A stretch of DNA of 64,000 bases from Sepiola atlantica (GCA_963556195.1 OY744529.1:59133080-59197079), one strand, 5' to 3'; positions 45,840-57,577 are shown, counted from the stretch's first letter. The notes: generated by a model not told the origin, from the sequence alone. Program-made: numbers and translations.

Positions 45840-48040
45840 TCTGACGGTACTCTTCTAGACACGTACAAGATTGATTTAATTTGTGTAACAGAATGACATC
45901 TATTTCATATTCAGAAGTATCTGTCACAACGATGATATCTAAATGAAGGTAAAAATGTATAAAAGCCAATGTGGGCAAGAGCATTGTAGTGATGTAAATG
46001 TAGTTTCAACATATTAATTATGTCATATCTATAGGAAGTCAGTTTTTAATTCTATGTAGTATTTATAGGAAATATACAGTGTCCTTAATGTTGAGAAACA
46101 GAGAACTAAGGATATAATTACCAGATAAACTCTGTCAGGGTACGAGTCTATGAGACACTCAGTCTCTCATCCGATATTGTCGGCTTTGCTGAAGTGATAG
46201 ACTTGAAGAGGATTGGTAAAAGAATGAATGTTGTAATCGACACAAACTGTGGAATTAGCTAAACCAAGTTCAAATCCTGCCCGATCTATTGCATCTCACG
46301 CTGTAATATTATCAGGAAAGGTATACATCCACCTCGCCACAGTTGGTAAAATGTGCTCAATAGGTATCATGTTTCAGAATTAAATAATCCGAAAGGATCG
46401 ATATAGCCTGAAGCAGACAGACCTCGACCCCCTCCCCCAGAAGAATTGACTTATGGAGTGAGAGGCAATTTGTCATAGACTAGAGACGTTTGTGGACTTT
46501 CAGTAATTTGTAAAACGTAACTCTTTTCGGTTTTTCAGGGATTAGAACCCTGGAGACAGCTTGTTCAAGTGTTAAATATCTCAAACACAATATTAAGAAA
46601 ATAAACTGATGCCATTTATATTGGTGAGCTGAGTCGAAACCAAAAGAGAGAAATAGAGGGGGAAGGAGGGGGGAGGAGAGAGAGGGAGAGAAAGCAGATG
46701 TAGATGTCTGATCTGCCGAGTGGTTTGAGAGAAAAGAGATGGGTATTAACTTTAAAAAACATATTTCGACTCTAGCACTTAATCTTTAACTCCATATTGT
46801 TTTCATATTTTATTGCCCCTGTGGCAGTCAGGTACAAGACTACCATCTCTGAGTATTCCCCTCAGAACATAAATTATATAACAAGACATTATCAGAGAAT
46901 TTGGCTCCAGTTTGTAATGTCATTGTCAAATTCTTCCTGCAAATTTCATTTATTGAGATGCATATAATCTGTTTAGGAAGACAATTTCACTGGTTTAAAA
47001 GTGATGTTGGCGTTGTTTTAGAGACATTTGATTTCCTCACTGTTTTCGGCTATAATGATTATTGTGCTGAAGATTATCTATCTTTCTAACACTCAAAATA
47101 TAAGAGTCGAATGGCCTTGTGTCACACAGATCAGAATATCAAGGAAAGTTAAACATTGGACCTCTATTAGTTGAGAAATGAGCAGCTGATATTCAGATGA
47201 GTAATTATCATGCCAGATTGGATGGATGCATTGGTGTGTTCGAAAATGATGAAGTCTGAAAGACAAACAGACATCAGAAGGACAGAGGGATAACAGAGAC
47301 GACTACGAACTGACTGTTTGCCCATCTGTAACGATGTGGTAGGGATACACTAATTCTCTGTCTTTCTCTTTCCATTAAAGTATTCGTGAAGTGATAGATA
47401 GATGTGGGTCTGTAAAAATAGTGTTAAAAACGGTATTTTCCACATAAGGTTAAATTAAGCAAAATAATCGAAAAATTCTATGAAAAGTTATAAAATTAAA
47501 ATGACATGTCATGATATGATGTAATGGACAGGAAATCCGAAATGATATGTGGCGAAGAAGTGAGAAAGATCTTCCTTTTTGGACTGTGTTCGGACGTATT
47601 TTTATTTTGAAGCTCTGTCTTCATTTGCTCCTCTGTAATGTGTAAAATATTAAATAACAAAGAACATGACGCCATTGAACAAATATGTGTTGGCTTTTTC
47701 TTTTCCGTTTTTAAATTATTGCAGCTACAAGAAGACACAGAAACTTTGGTTGCTACGTCCCCACTCGAGGGGGGACTTCACTTTCAAACAGAACAATACT
47801 TTAGACAATATATTGAACAGAGATATTTTGTTAAGACCTGGAATCAAAGAATTGATCCACCGTAGTGCGACATATAAATGACGAACGTATCTGCATATAA
47901 AATGAAAATAAAAACTATGCTTATTTGTGTCATTTGTTTCAATCAAACAATCAATCAATGTAAACGATATAGAAAAGCCGGAAAAAGTAAATTCCAGAAG
48001 AAATACCATTGGAGCACAGAGTGGAGCAGGTTCTAGTGTG
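45840..48040. other. Unassigned interval
   Basis: No coding homology in 2.2 kb. A purine-rich patch lies at 46640-46740. Overlapping frames near 47500-48000 lack motifs. Confidence 0.4.
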
Positions 48041-48084
48041 ATTGCAAGAGTTAAGAGTGGATGAGGTAAGTTCAGGAAACTTCT

Positions 48085-48605
48085 GCCATTAATAACCAGC
48101 AGAGCGTTACCACTGTCGACAAAGGGAAGAGTTTATCAGACATGTGTATGCAGTGTGATGATATATGGAAGTGAAACCTGGCCAAGGAGGGTTGAGGATA
48201 TGTGTTGCATGGAAAGAAATGATATGAGAATTATACGATGGATGTGTAATGCAATTCTTAAAGAAAGGCTTGGGTTTGATGACCTTAGAGGAAAATGAAA
48301 TCTGGATAGTATAGGGAGTTGTGTGCAGAACAGTAAACTTTGATGGTGTGGCTATGTTGAAAGAATGGACGAGAGTTCTTCCGTTAGTAGTAGATGTAGA
48401 ACAGTTGAGGTAGCAGGTTCAGTTCACAGGGAAAGGCCAAGGAAAACATGGGAGGAAGTGATAAGACTTGAGAGAAAGAGGGGTAAATAAAGACCTGCGA
48501 AGAGATAGGTTAATTTGTAAGTCAATTTCTTAAAGCTGTCCAATGTATATCAGCATGTAAAACCGACGTTAAACTGATGATGATGATGATGATGATGACG
48601 ACGAC
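48085..48605 (+). pseudogene. LINE RT C-terminus and 3' end (family L-A), plus copy 3
   Basis: Plus-strand frames give 'TKGRVYQTCVCSVMIYGSET', 'VEDMCCMERNDMRIIRWMCN', 'LDSIGSCVQ', 'YVERMDESSSV' and 'CRTVEVAGSVHRERPRKTWE' in order. They are followed by 'SAYQHVKPTLN'-like UTR and a (TGA)n tail (48574-48600). This is the fullest copy of the family in the window. Frameshifts and stops near 48295 and 48360 inactivate it. Confidence 0.8.
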
Positions 48606-48784
48606 GCAAGTAAATATATCAAAGCATTCCTCTCTCTATGACCTTCCACCAGTATATAACAATATTTCACTCATTTGAAGGCATCCCTAATGTTGTTTTA
48701 TGAATTTATGAAATCTTTTCTTATTGGGTGGCAGCCTATTTATTTACTTATGCATCCATTTGGATCTCACTAAAAACATGTTAC

Positions 48785-48806
48785 GAAAAAAAAAAAAAAA
48801 AAAAAA
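48785..48806. repeat. Poly(A) run
   Basis: About 22 A. It is not attached to an identified retrocopy. Confidence 0.9.
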
Positions 48807-48919
48807 ATGCACAATTCCATTTCAACATTTAAAAAAATAAACCCTAAAAATTATCTTTCTCTCTATATATATTTGTTAATTTTCCTTTCTTTATCACAGC
48901 AGTATAACTTCCAGCTCAT

Positions 48920-49060
48920 TCACCATAATGGTCAGATTGTTTGCTAATGAGCCTGGAGACTGGGGTTCAATCCTCGATCAAGTCGTACCAAACACTCAAA
49001 ATATGGTACTGGATGCCTTTGTGCTAAACACTAAGCATTATAAGCTGTGGATCAAGCGTA
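48920..49060 (+). mobile_element. Possible tRNA-related SINE head
   Basis: 'GGGGTTCAATCCTCGATCA' (near 48961-48980) is a good polymerase III B box. It is preceded by a weak A-box-like stretch and followed by 'GCTAAACACTAAGC', as in known mollusc tRNA-SINE tails. There is no second copy here to confirm it. Confidence 0.35.
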
Positions 49061-49064
49061 AGTT

Positions 49065-49980
49065 TAGTAGCCAATAAAAAGGAAGCCCTCAGGTCACCCT
49101 CAACTACGGTCGACCTTCTTATTACTAATTTCCAGATTCTTTTAAATATATCACCTGAAAGCTCCCAATACAGTTCATGAAACCCATAATCACAAAATCG
49201 TTTAAATATTATAAAAAAATTATTTACATTAACATACTCCAAAAACTTATAGCAATAAATTACTCTGTTGCAAAAAGGAATCATAATGTTTCTGTTGGTA
49301 AGTGATCAAATTGCTGTGGAATATTTTTTAATTTGCAAATAGCATATCTTTCTCCTTACAACTAATTATATTGTAAAGTAGTCATAGTTATATCGACTGC
49401 TCGAAAGAAAAAATAGCAATCAGACCATAGTTTTCTATATTTCATGAAATAAAAAATAATTAAAAAAAAAAATTATTTTAAAACTAATTTTTAAAATATT
49501 CAGTAAAAACTTTTATTAAAAAAATTATTTCTTCAATTGAATATTGTACTTTAAATCTTTTGACCAACCTTGTGATGTTATTTTTTATTCATATACGAGA
49601 AGACACTTCCGGTGTTGTCTGGGAATGATTGATGACCCCTGTGTACTTCTGTTCCCGGCCTCGAACTTTATATTTCCATTTATGTCCTGATTTTTTCATT
49701 TCTATTACTTTCAATTTATAAATTATAAATCAAATATAGTAAAATTTTAATTTAATTTTATAGATGTCTGGCACGAACACCGACCCCCCGGTATTATTGC
49801 AAAAACCACTGATATAAAATTAATGAAAACTGTTTTTTCTTTGATTCAAATGAAATTTAAACCATAGGTATTTACCAAAAATTATGTCTATTCCCAAAAT
49901 TTTAGAATATTTTGATAATATTAAGATAGTCCCCGAGGGCACAACCCCTCCACAGAAACTGTTTTCCCTTTGTTTCAAAT
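49065..49980. other. Unassigned AT-rich interval
   Basis: The only pattern is a direct repeat of 'AAACTGTTTT..CTTTG.TTCAAATGAAAT' at about 49828 and 49958. No coding homology. Confidence 0.4.
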
Positions 49981-49983
49981 GAA

Positions 49984-49986
<3 letters not shown>

Positions 49987-50046
<60 letters not shown>
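49987..50046. repeat. (TA)n microsatellite
   Basis: About 30 TA units; the left flank of the candidate Helitron insert. Confidence 0.97.
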
Positions 50047-50047
<1 letters not shown>

Positions 50048-50410
50048 CGAAGGAGAACACCTCTCTGTCTGTGCATGTCTGTCCCTAAAAACGAAGACAT
50101 ACTAAGAAGTGTACTTTCAATATAATTGTATTCACATGCACAATTTGTCATGTGAACATAATGGAAGTATTTTTGCGTCTCTGGCTGCCCCTTAAAGAAG
50201 CTAATGACAATTTTCAAACATGTTACACAATGAAATTAATCTATTTATTAGCGTTAGTTTAAGAGTATTAACATATATCTGAATAGCTCGGTGAGTAAGA
50301 TATCTAGCTGACAGCATCAAGGTTGCTTTTAAAGTAAACTCTCCATACCATGATGTTGCATATGATGCTATCCCATACTCTAACCTGGGCAACACCGGAG
50401 AGCTCTGCTA

Positions 50411-50411
<1 letters not shown>
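50047..50411 (+). mobile_element. Candidate non-autonomous Helitron-like insert
   Basis: A 365-bp unique block sits between two (TA)n tracts. Its 3' end has a GC-rich hairpin-like stretch 'CCTGGGCAACACCGG' (50388-50402), then nine bases, with CTAG closing the block and T following. This is the Helitron 3' signature (hairpin, CTRR, insertion at A^T). The expected 5' TC start is not evident. Confidence 0.42.

Positions 50412-50480
<69 letters not shown>
50412..50480. repeat. (TA)n microsatellite
   Basis: About 34 TA units; the right flank of the candidate Helitron insert. A perfect 15-bp hairpin follows at 50478-50511. Confidence 0.97.
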
Positions 50481-50484
<4 letters not shown>

Positions 50485-50514
50485 CACACACGGCAGTGTG
50501 TGAATAATATGCTT

Positions 50515-51900
50515 ATGGTAAACATTTACCCAATCGTGACCAATTCTTGGGCTTGTCATTAATTCAGTTTTCATCCAAACTCGATCCGTTTTTTCGCACT
50601 AGAATTGACTTGTCCCAAGCCTTTTTTTGAACATAAAGAAATTAAAATTTAGTCCAGTAGAAAAAAAGTTATTCAAAATATGTGTGGTCATCAGCGTGTA
50701 GGATAACGCCCCCCCCCCCATTGACTTTGAATAACCATAACTATTTTTATATTTAAACAAATATTTATTTTTGTCTACCCGAAATGTAGCAAACATCACA
50801 AGGAATCTAAAAATATCTCGAAAGGAGTTTAAGATATGGAAGGGTTGAGCAGCTTAAATTGACAAAAATGCCAATTGAGTAACGCTCCTCATGCCCTTTA
50901 ACTCGACATAACTTTTTAAATTATAAATTTAAGGATGGAAGAATAGAAAGATAGAACTCGATGAGCTGAATCGAGATTAGTATTAAAAAGATTGGGGCCA
51001 TAGAAAAATAAATAAAAAAGTGATAATTGACTTTTGAAGCTAAATTTTTCAGGAAAAAAGGCCAAACTGAAAACTTAAGCCACACTTTTAGATGAAAGAA
51101 AGCAACAAAAAATGCCAAATTGAAAATTCTCTTTATTAATGAAGAAAATGAAGAAAAATTGGCTATATTGAACATATTAACTCTTGAATATGTTGAAAAT
51201 GTTAACCCCCATTGTTCCCTATGAAATTGAAACTGTGGGCTTTTTATATATGCTTTTTGTGGAAAATTTAAAAAAATATTTATACAATTATTGTGCTAAA
51301 TAAATAATACTTTCTACAGTATACATTTTAATTTTTATATTGTACTGGAAGACTTAAAAGAATATTTGAACATGTTATATTTAAATAATTGTTGATAAAT
51401 TTGTAGATAGATACTCTCAGCCCCCCTCCCCTAAACAAAAATGAGATTATCCTTTTGTTAGGCGATAACGTGTTGAGAAAGAAAATCAATTATTTCAGAA
51501 TTTAGAATTTTGCATATAAATTTAACGTAAAATTATCATCCATTTCTGGCCGATCGCTACAATATTTTTTTGCAAAGGGATATAAATTGTGTTGTTTTCT
51601 TTTGGGTGGGGGGGAATAAAAAATCAATTAATCCTACCACTAACCCTAAGTCCATGTGGAAACATCCCCCCTCACAAAAAAATCACTCAACTCTAACCTT
51701 AAGTCAAGATGGCAACCAAAAAAATTTAACTAGAACGGTTACATACTTTCTTGACTTTTTGGCTAGGAGCAAAATGCAGTATCAATTTTTGTATAATTTT
51801 GTATTTTTTGTGCAAATAAATATTGCAGAGTATAGTATCTGTTCTGATACTACACCTCATCTTTTCTGTCCTCGGTCAGTGAAGGAGAAACCCGTCTAGA
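50515..51900. other. Unassigned interval
   Basis: Contains C9 near 50709-50718 and AT-rich sequence. A 109-codon plus-strand frame (51570-51899) abuts the Academ-like element and has no recognisable motif. Confidence 0.4.
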
Positions 51901-51902
51901 CT

Positions 51903-52085
51903 AATAGTCCAGTCAAAATGTGGCTGAAGCTCAAACAAATTGCTAACAAAGGTTTTTAACTTGGATATTGGGCATGAATAACCTCTTTTCCGCAAGGCTA
52001 ATTTTGGTAAACTTTTTTTTATCTTTCAGATAAAAAAAGTTTACCAAAATTAGCCTTGTGGAAAAGGGGTCAACGGGCGCCATCT
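51903..52085 (+). repeat. Left TIR of the Academ-like element
   Basis: It matches the right end in reverse complement. It has an additional internal palindrome (51993-52058) in which 'CAAGGCTAATTTTGGTAAAC' plus a T run and its complement form a roughly 30-bp stem with a 5-nt loop. Confidence 0.85.
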
Positions 52086-52127
52086 TAAAAATCCAACTTT
52101 ACAATATTAAAATTTCGAGACGTAAAA

Positions 52128-52210
52128 TTCCTGACATTTCCTGACAAGTATGTTAATTATTCCTGACAATTACTGACAAAAATAAACGTTTTTCCTGACA
52201 AAAAACCTTT
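52128..52210 (+). repeat. Subterminal TTCCTGACA repeats
   Basis: TTCCTGACA occurs four times and TTACTGACA once in about 75 bp just inside the left TIR; a further CCTGACA lies near 52451. Short clustered subterminal motifs are often transposase-binding sites. That role is inferred. Confidence 0.7.
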
Positions 52211-52593
52211 ATTAAATTAAAAAAAATATTTTTTTTTGCATGAAAACCCACACAGGGCCCACCCCAAGCCAGTTTGACATTTTCTTGGTGTTTTAAATTG
52301 TAATGATAGGTAATAATAAACTAAGACCAGAAAATGTCTAGCCCCTGCCATTGTTTTCATGTTGTTTTTTTTATTTCTTATACAAATATAAATATAAAAG
52401 GTACAAAAACAGACTAGCCTTTTTCAAGGCAACAATTGTCACATTAATCCCTGACATTTCATAAAAATAGGTACAAAATACTTACAATTTACAATAAAGG
52501 AATGGTCAGTTGGTCGAAGTCTCAGGCAAGGCTCTTGCATAATCACCACAGAACAAGTTCATGAACGGACCAAAGAACATTTCTTGTCAAGAA

Positions 52594-53450
52594 CTAGTCA
52601 AAGGTAACTTCATCATCATCAAAATCTGGCTGTGGTGAGTTGCTGCAGTGGAGGCCTTTGCAATTACCACACAAGTTTGAACAGTAAATGCCATGTTTCT
52701 TACAACTGCATCTTGCTGTAGAACACCCTGAAGTACAGTTACACCTAATTATAACCAACCAATTTACAGGACCAGCTGGCAAGTTAGTCTTGATTGGTTG
52801 TAATTTACCATCTGAAAGTTTCCATCCCCACTCATCAGGTTTTAGCTGGTTTCTACATTTCCATTCTTGAATTTGGAAGTAAACTCGAAGGCGGTGGAAT
52901 TTCGTTGCTGCTCTTGTTGGTGGCAATGATTTGGCCTCAACATACTTTGAGCTTTTTGCAACCTTTTCCTTAAAGCGCCTCAGTCGGAGATGATTGATGT
53001 TTCCCCATTATTACCATTGTACAGACATACTAAAGCCTTCTCTCCAGCTTCAATAACGTCTTCTGCACTGCTATCCTTGCCAAACACTTCTGCCAGTTTG
53101 AGGAAGTTTCTATTGTTCATCACCTTTCGAAGGGATGCTGCCTTTCCAATTCCATAAACACTGGATGTAGAATCACAACCCAGTAGTGCATGGATGAAAA
53201 GAATGTTCAAATAGACCACATCTCCCAAAGATTTCCTCATCTCTTTGATGTTCCAGATTTTCACACTTTTTGCACTATCCTTTGGTTGTGACATGAAGAA
53301 GATGTTGTAACCATCATCTTCATTGGCATTATAACATAGAAAGACAAATAGGTCAGTGTCATCTGCTATCAAAATGGTTTCTCCTGTTTGTGCCATTTCT
53401 AGAGCAGTCTTCACAATCAATACGTTAGCGTCATATGGACTACTTTACAA
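52594..53450 (-). pseudogene. Academ-like transposase, C-terminal part: XPG-like nuclease and CXC tail
   Basis: The frame 53420-52980 contains 'ETILIADDTDLFVFLCYNA', whose DDTD is a metal-binding acidic pattern. Further on is 'FIHALLGCDSTSSVYGIGK', the GCD..S..GIGK arrangement of XPG/FEN1-type nucleases (acidic residue plus helix-hairpin-helix). The next frame (52926-52594) starts 'MPPTRAATKFHRLRVYFQIQ' and contains 'DEWGWKL'. It ends with a Cys-rich stretch of more than ten Cys ('CNCTSGCSTARCSCKKHG' and on), like a tesmin/CXC domain, then an acidic tail. A frameshift near 52975 separates the two frames. In the intact family these are one protein. Confidence 0.78.
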
Positions 53451-53699
53451 CCTGCTTCCTCCAAACTCTTTCCCAGCAAGTTGATGAACAATTGTTTGTT
53501 TTCTTGATTAGCTAGGAAAACATCCTTTTTTAATTTGAACATCATTAAAGGAGTCAGTGACACATTAACACCAACAGAGCCCCCTGCTCGGCGTCAGTGA
53601 GTCACATCTTTAATGGATGGACCACTTTCATACCCATCAAAGACAATGCATGCTTTTCCATATCTAGTTGTGACATATCTGCGGTATTGGGCACAGATC

Positions 53700-55880
53700 T
53701 CATCAAATGTGTGACATTTTTGTCATGGGAGGCGTTGAAGTAGTGCTCCACCATCTAAGAGCTACTTTGGATCTGAAGACTGTGGACCTGATTGTACAGG
53801 GAAAGTCAGTTCCTATATTGCGTCTGCCAAGGCCGTTTTTTTTTGCCTCTCGTTGTAGTCCGAAAGAATCAAAAAGTGCAGGTGGGTAACCACAAAGGTC
53901 ATACTGGAAATGTTCTTGCTGCTGCTGGGTTGAGGGTTCATTGGTAGATAGCACACAGAGTCTCTGGAATAAGAGTTGTGGATCAGTCTCAACTGCTTCA
54001 TTTTTGATGAGCGAAACTTTTCCCCCAAGTGTAATTCTCTGATCCTTTCTTTTAAAAGTGTATTCGTGGACATTTTATCCAACCATTGAAGCTATGTTTG
54101 CCTCTTCTATAGAGTTTGCTCTGTCCACATTTACCTTTTTGTCTCCAGTTACTCCACTTGAAATGCTGTCAATTGACGGATCTTCCGTGAAAAGGTTATA
54201 TGTCTGGAGAAACGCAAGGATCTTCCATGTATCCCTCACATCTCGCTCTTTTTTTGCTGAAGTAGTCTCTTGGTGCTGGTCACTAGTGCCATAACGAATG
54301 CCTGCTAGTTCTTGCATTGTAAACTTGATTTCAGTGCACGCTGGCAGTGATAGCGTCCAAACCAATCGTTGAATTTCGTCCATTACTCTGCCATGAGTAA
54401 GACCTTCAGACGTCTTCATGCTTATCATTAGCACCTGCTCAATAACCAGATCCGTCGACAAGCCAGCCCAGTAGCGATCACTCCATCTAATCACATGGAA
54501 TCCTTCAGAAAATTTCTGGTACACTTCAGTATGACTTTTTGGCAGCCGCTCCATTTGCTGCAAGTACAAGTAGGCCAACTTTGCAGAAAGGATGTGTCCT
54601 GCTGCAGCGAATATTGGCAGAATTTTCCTTACAGCATCAAGGTGCAATTCCTAGTTCCTGGTGGGCTCTGCCATGATAAACAATTGCAGGATTTTCACCA
54701 TATCAAGGTATTGAATCCACAATTTTGCTGTTCGCTGGTCAACAATTGCATCCTTCACATAGTTGATTCTATGGGCAATCCTGGTCATAGACTCTGATGA
54801 CAGAACATTATTCAATGTCTCAGTCCCATCAAGGAGACCTTTCCGTAGCCCCTGAGCTTCCTTCAGGTCTTCATTTTGAGGAAATGACTCTTCTGCATCA
54901 GTGTTGGGTTGATCATTCTCAGTGACATGTGAAACTGGCAAATCATAGGCTTTCGCTAACAAAATAGCATTCAGAGCAGCATCAACTAAGAAGTGAGCAC
55001 GAATGGTTCTTGAAATTGCTTTGCCACTTGACTGTGTTTTCAGCATACACAAGTTCAAAAAGTTCTTGCAATCCAGAACCTGTCATCAAATGACCAATTG
55101 ACCTTAGAAAGCTCATCTGTGTATGGAGCCCACCAAGTCGCAAGACAAATGATTTTAGGGGACTGGAACTAGACAGTGACTTGATTATCATCATTGCTTT
55201 GTACCAAAGTGGTTGATCGAATGTTAGAATTGGTGTAATGTTGTTTTTCCTGGCTAAATCACTAATGTAACATAACATTGAGTACACACAGGTTGGGTTA
55301 CCAGGGTCCATGTCGATCATTGGCAAAAAAAACTGTGGCTGATTTCCCAGGATAAGTTTCTTTTGTGCACTGGCTGCATAAAGCCTGACCATGCGGGTCT
55401 GGACGGATGTGAAATTAGTGAAACCTCCTAAAGGATGTTAACATTAGCAGTGGAATCGACAACTTTCTTGGGCTGGAGCTCTTTAAATGTCACCGGTGGT
55501 TTGTTGGTGTGCTGTGAATCTAGGTACTTGATGTTGATCATTCTAACCCTTATTATATCTTCTGAAAAGACCTGAATCCTTGGAACTGGTTTTGCTTTAA
55601 CTTTCCCTGGTGTAAAAGATGATATGATGCCCATACCGTGGAATGTGTTCAATCCATCAATACTCCTTACATTATGGGCCACATTATCAGCTACGAACTG
55701 CACAAATTCAGTTTCAACAGGGGAGAGAGTTTCAGCGCCATGAACAAGAGCAGCATTTCTTTCGAATTTCTGGACTTCCGAGTAAGATGAAGAGAAGCCA
55801 TGCTTATTCAGAGTGTCGATTAAGAACCTCGATCCAAATTGGTCATGCATTTCCACTGCTAAACCAAACCGCAAGGTGCA
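53700..55880 (-). pseudogene. Academ-like transposase, central region
   Basis: Successive minus-strand frames follow the order of a long conserved protein. 55874-55428 has 'MHDQFGSRFLIDTLNKHGFS', 'SYSEVQKFERNAAL' and 'FVADNVAHNVRSIDGLNTFH'. 55392-54982 has 'FFLPMIDMDPGNPTCVYSML', 'FDQPLWYKA' and 'LRLGGLHTQMSFLRSIGHLM'. 55058-54651, 54647-54075 and 54082-53813 continue with 'AHFLVDAALNAILL' and 'FHVIRWSDRYWAGLSTDLVI'. A stop at about 55425 and shifts near 55390, 55020, 54650, 54080 and 53900 break the frame. I recognise these blocks as a protein repeated in many aquatic invertebrate genomes. No separate enzymatic fold is assigned to this part. Confidence 0.72.
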
Positions 55881-56108
55881 AGGAAAACTCTGGGTCTAGC
55901 AGCTTGCATTATCGCTTGACCAACTGATGCAAGTTCTAAATCATTGTCTTTGCCTGCAAATATCTTCCTGAGAAAGATCAACAATGTTTTAGGAACATAT
56001 TCAAGAATCGCATACTTGTTAAGATCACTCTTAGACGGGTAATATTCTGAACTTGTCTGGATACCTTTAATGTCATTCTTGATAAGCTTGGCTGCCGTCT
56101 CTATGATT

Positions 56109-56959
56109 CTAATGACCTTTGATTCTGAATTGTCTGTTGAGCGGCTCTGTGCATAGAATACTTAAGAATGTAACAACATTATGTTTCTCATTAATTTCAG
56201 TCACAATTATTTTGTCTTTGAAATGTTCTAACAATCGAGATTTCATGTATGAGAGACTGTATGGTTCAAAGCCTGTGTCCTCGAGAATTTCCTCCATTTG
56301 TTTAAAAAGATACACAATGATGAGTTTCTCCTCGTCATTTTGCTGAAAATATTTAGCAACTTCCAGAAATGCCTGCTTTCTATCTGAATCCTCTGGTCTA
56401 CCAATGTTATGTTTCTTTGAAGAATCAGCAGAAGAGAATGCCGTAGGAATATTTTTATTGGAATCAAAGTTTGCAAAACATGTTCTGTGATAACATGATT
56501 CTTCTGAAACAAGGTCAGCTACATAACCTATTCTACCTTTAACAGTGGATGCCCAGCCATTATTTTTTCAGACATCTCACAAACTTTTAACACTCTGTCC
56601 TTAAACTCAATAGTTTCTACATGGGAAACATTAACACCTCTTTTTTTTCTATCAGATTTTGCTCCAGAACCACAAAAAAGACAATGATCCTTAAAGTTAA
56701 ACACACACAAAGAGCGGCTTGCACGGGATAGCATTTCATCATGGGTGGACCTGTTTTTACGAGCAATTTCTATGTATTTGGGGTTGATCCAACACTGTCT
56801 GCATTTCTTGTAAAGACGTTGACCTATCTGAATTATGATTTTCTCTCTACGTTGTTCAGAAGCTTTGTTAGTGGAATCGATGCACTTCGTGCTGACGATG
56901 AATGTTTCTTCATTACTGGACAATTCATTATTGCAAATAGCACACTTGTCAGCATCCAT
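56109..56959 (-). pseudogene. Academ-like transposase, N-terminal Cys-rich finger
   Basis: The frame 56959-56528 starts at a plausible first Met (MDADKCAICNNEL). It contains a CxxC (CAIC), a lone Cys, a CRQCW pair, a lone Cys, and a CLFC pair: eight Cys in about 85 residues, followed by a basic 'KSDRKKRG' patch. This fits a multi-Cys DNA-binding finger. The following frames 56512-56243 and 56315-56109 continue the protein after frameshifts. The start lies about 240 bp inside the right TIR, a suitable distance for promoter and 5' UTR. Confidence 0.72.
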
Positions 56960-57194
56960 AATTATCGGTACTTCACTTTGGCCAACCTGAAATTAGAATA
57001 TGACAGAATATTAAGCTCCTGCAGTAATACATCAAAAGAGACAAAAATAAGGCATGAGAAGTTATAATTATATTTAACTTTATGAAAACTGTTAGTTCTA
57101 TTCAATTTCACATTGCTACATTTGGTATCTTTAAAGATGAATTTACAGAAATTGAGTTGGGAGAGAGGAAGCTAGAATCGGCAGCAATCTTTAA

Positions 57195-57350
57195 ATATGG
57201 CGCCTGTTGACCCCTTTCTGCAAGGCTAATTTTGGTAAACTTTTTTTATCTGAAAGAGAGGTTATCCATGCTCAATATCCAAGTTAAAAACCTTTGTTAG
57301 CAATTTGTTTGAGGTTCAGCCAAAAAATCAACTAGATTGACTGGACTATT
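57195..57350 (-). repeat. Right TIR of the Academ-like element
   Basis: The reverse complement of the left end, with a 10-15 bp insertion near its tip ('CTAGTTGATTTTTT') and without the extra palindromic arm. Confidence 0.85.
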
Positions 57351-57557
57351 TTCATGTTTGTTACAATCCAGAGTTCCCCTTTTTAGAGATCTGGATTTTC
57401 CACACATTAAAACCGACCTTGTGTTTACCTCGGTGCAACGGAAAAGTCGGCAGAGGAAAATCCGTAAAAGGAAAATTCGTCAATTTTGTCAAAGTAGGAA
57501 AATTCAGTAATTATGAAATAAATATTAATTGAAAATAGATTTTAGAACCGTTCTTGC

Positions 57558-57577
57558 GGGGGGGGGGGGGGGGGGGG
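57558..57577. repeat. Poly(G), about 20 bases
   Basis: An uninterrupted G run. A C14 run follows at 58075-58088. The interval 57580-58074 between them has no recognised gene. Confidence 0.92.

Larger units (their letters stand above)
51903..57350 (-). mobile_element. Academ-like DNA transposon, near full length
   Basis: A 5.45-kb unit has terminal inverted repeats beginning 'AATAGTCCAGTCAA' at both ends. They run about 150 bp inward, through 'CAAACAAATTGCTAACAAAG', 'TTTTTAACTTGGATATTG' and 'TTTACCAAAATTAGCCTT', to 'GGGGTCAAC.GGCGCCAT'. It contains one large minus-strand gene with a Cys-rich finger, a conserved central region, an XPG-like nuclease and a CXC-like tail. A Cys8 finger with an XPG nuclease is the described hallmark of the Academ superfamily, so I place it there by inference. 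The gene is riddled with frameshifts, so the copy is dead. A clear target duplication was not found. Confidence 0.72.
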
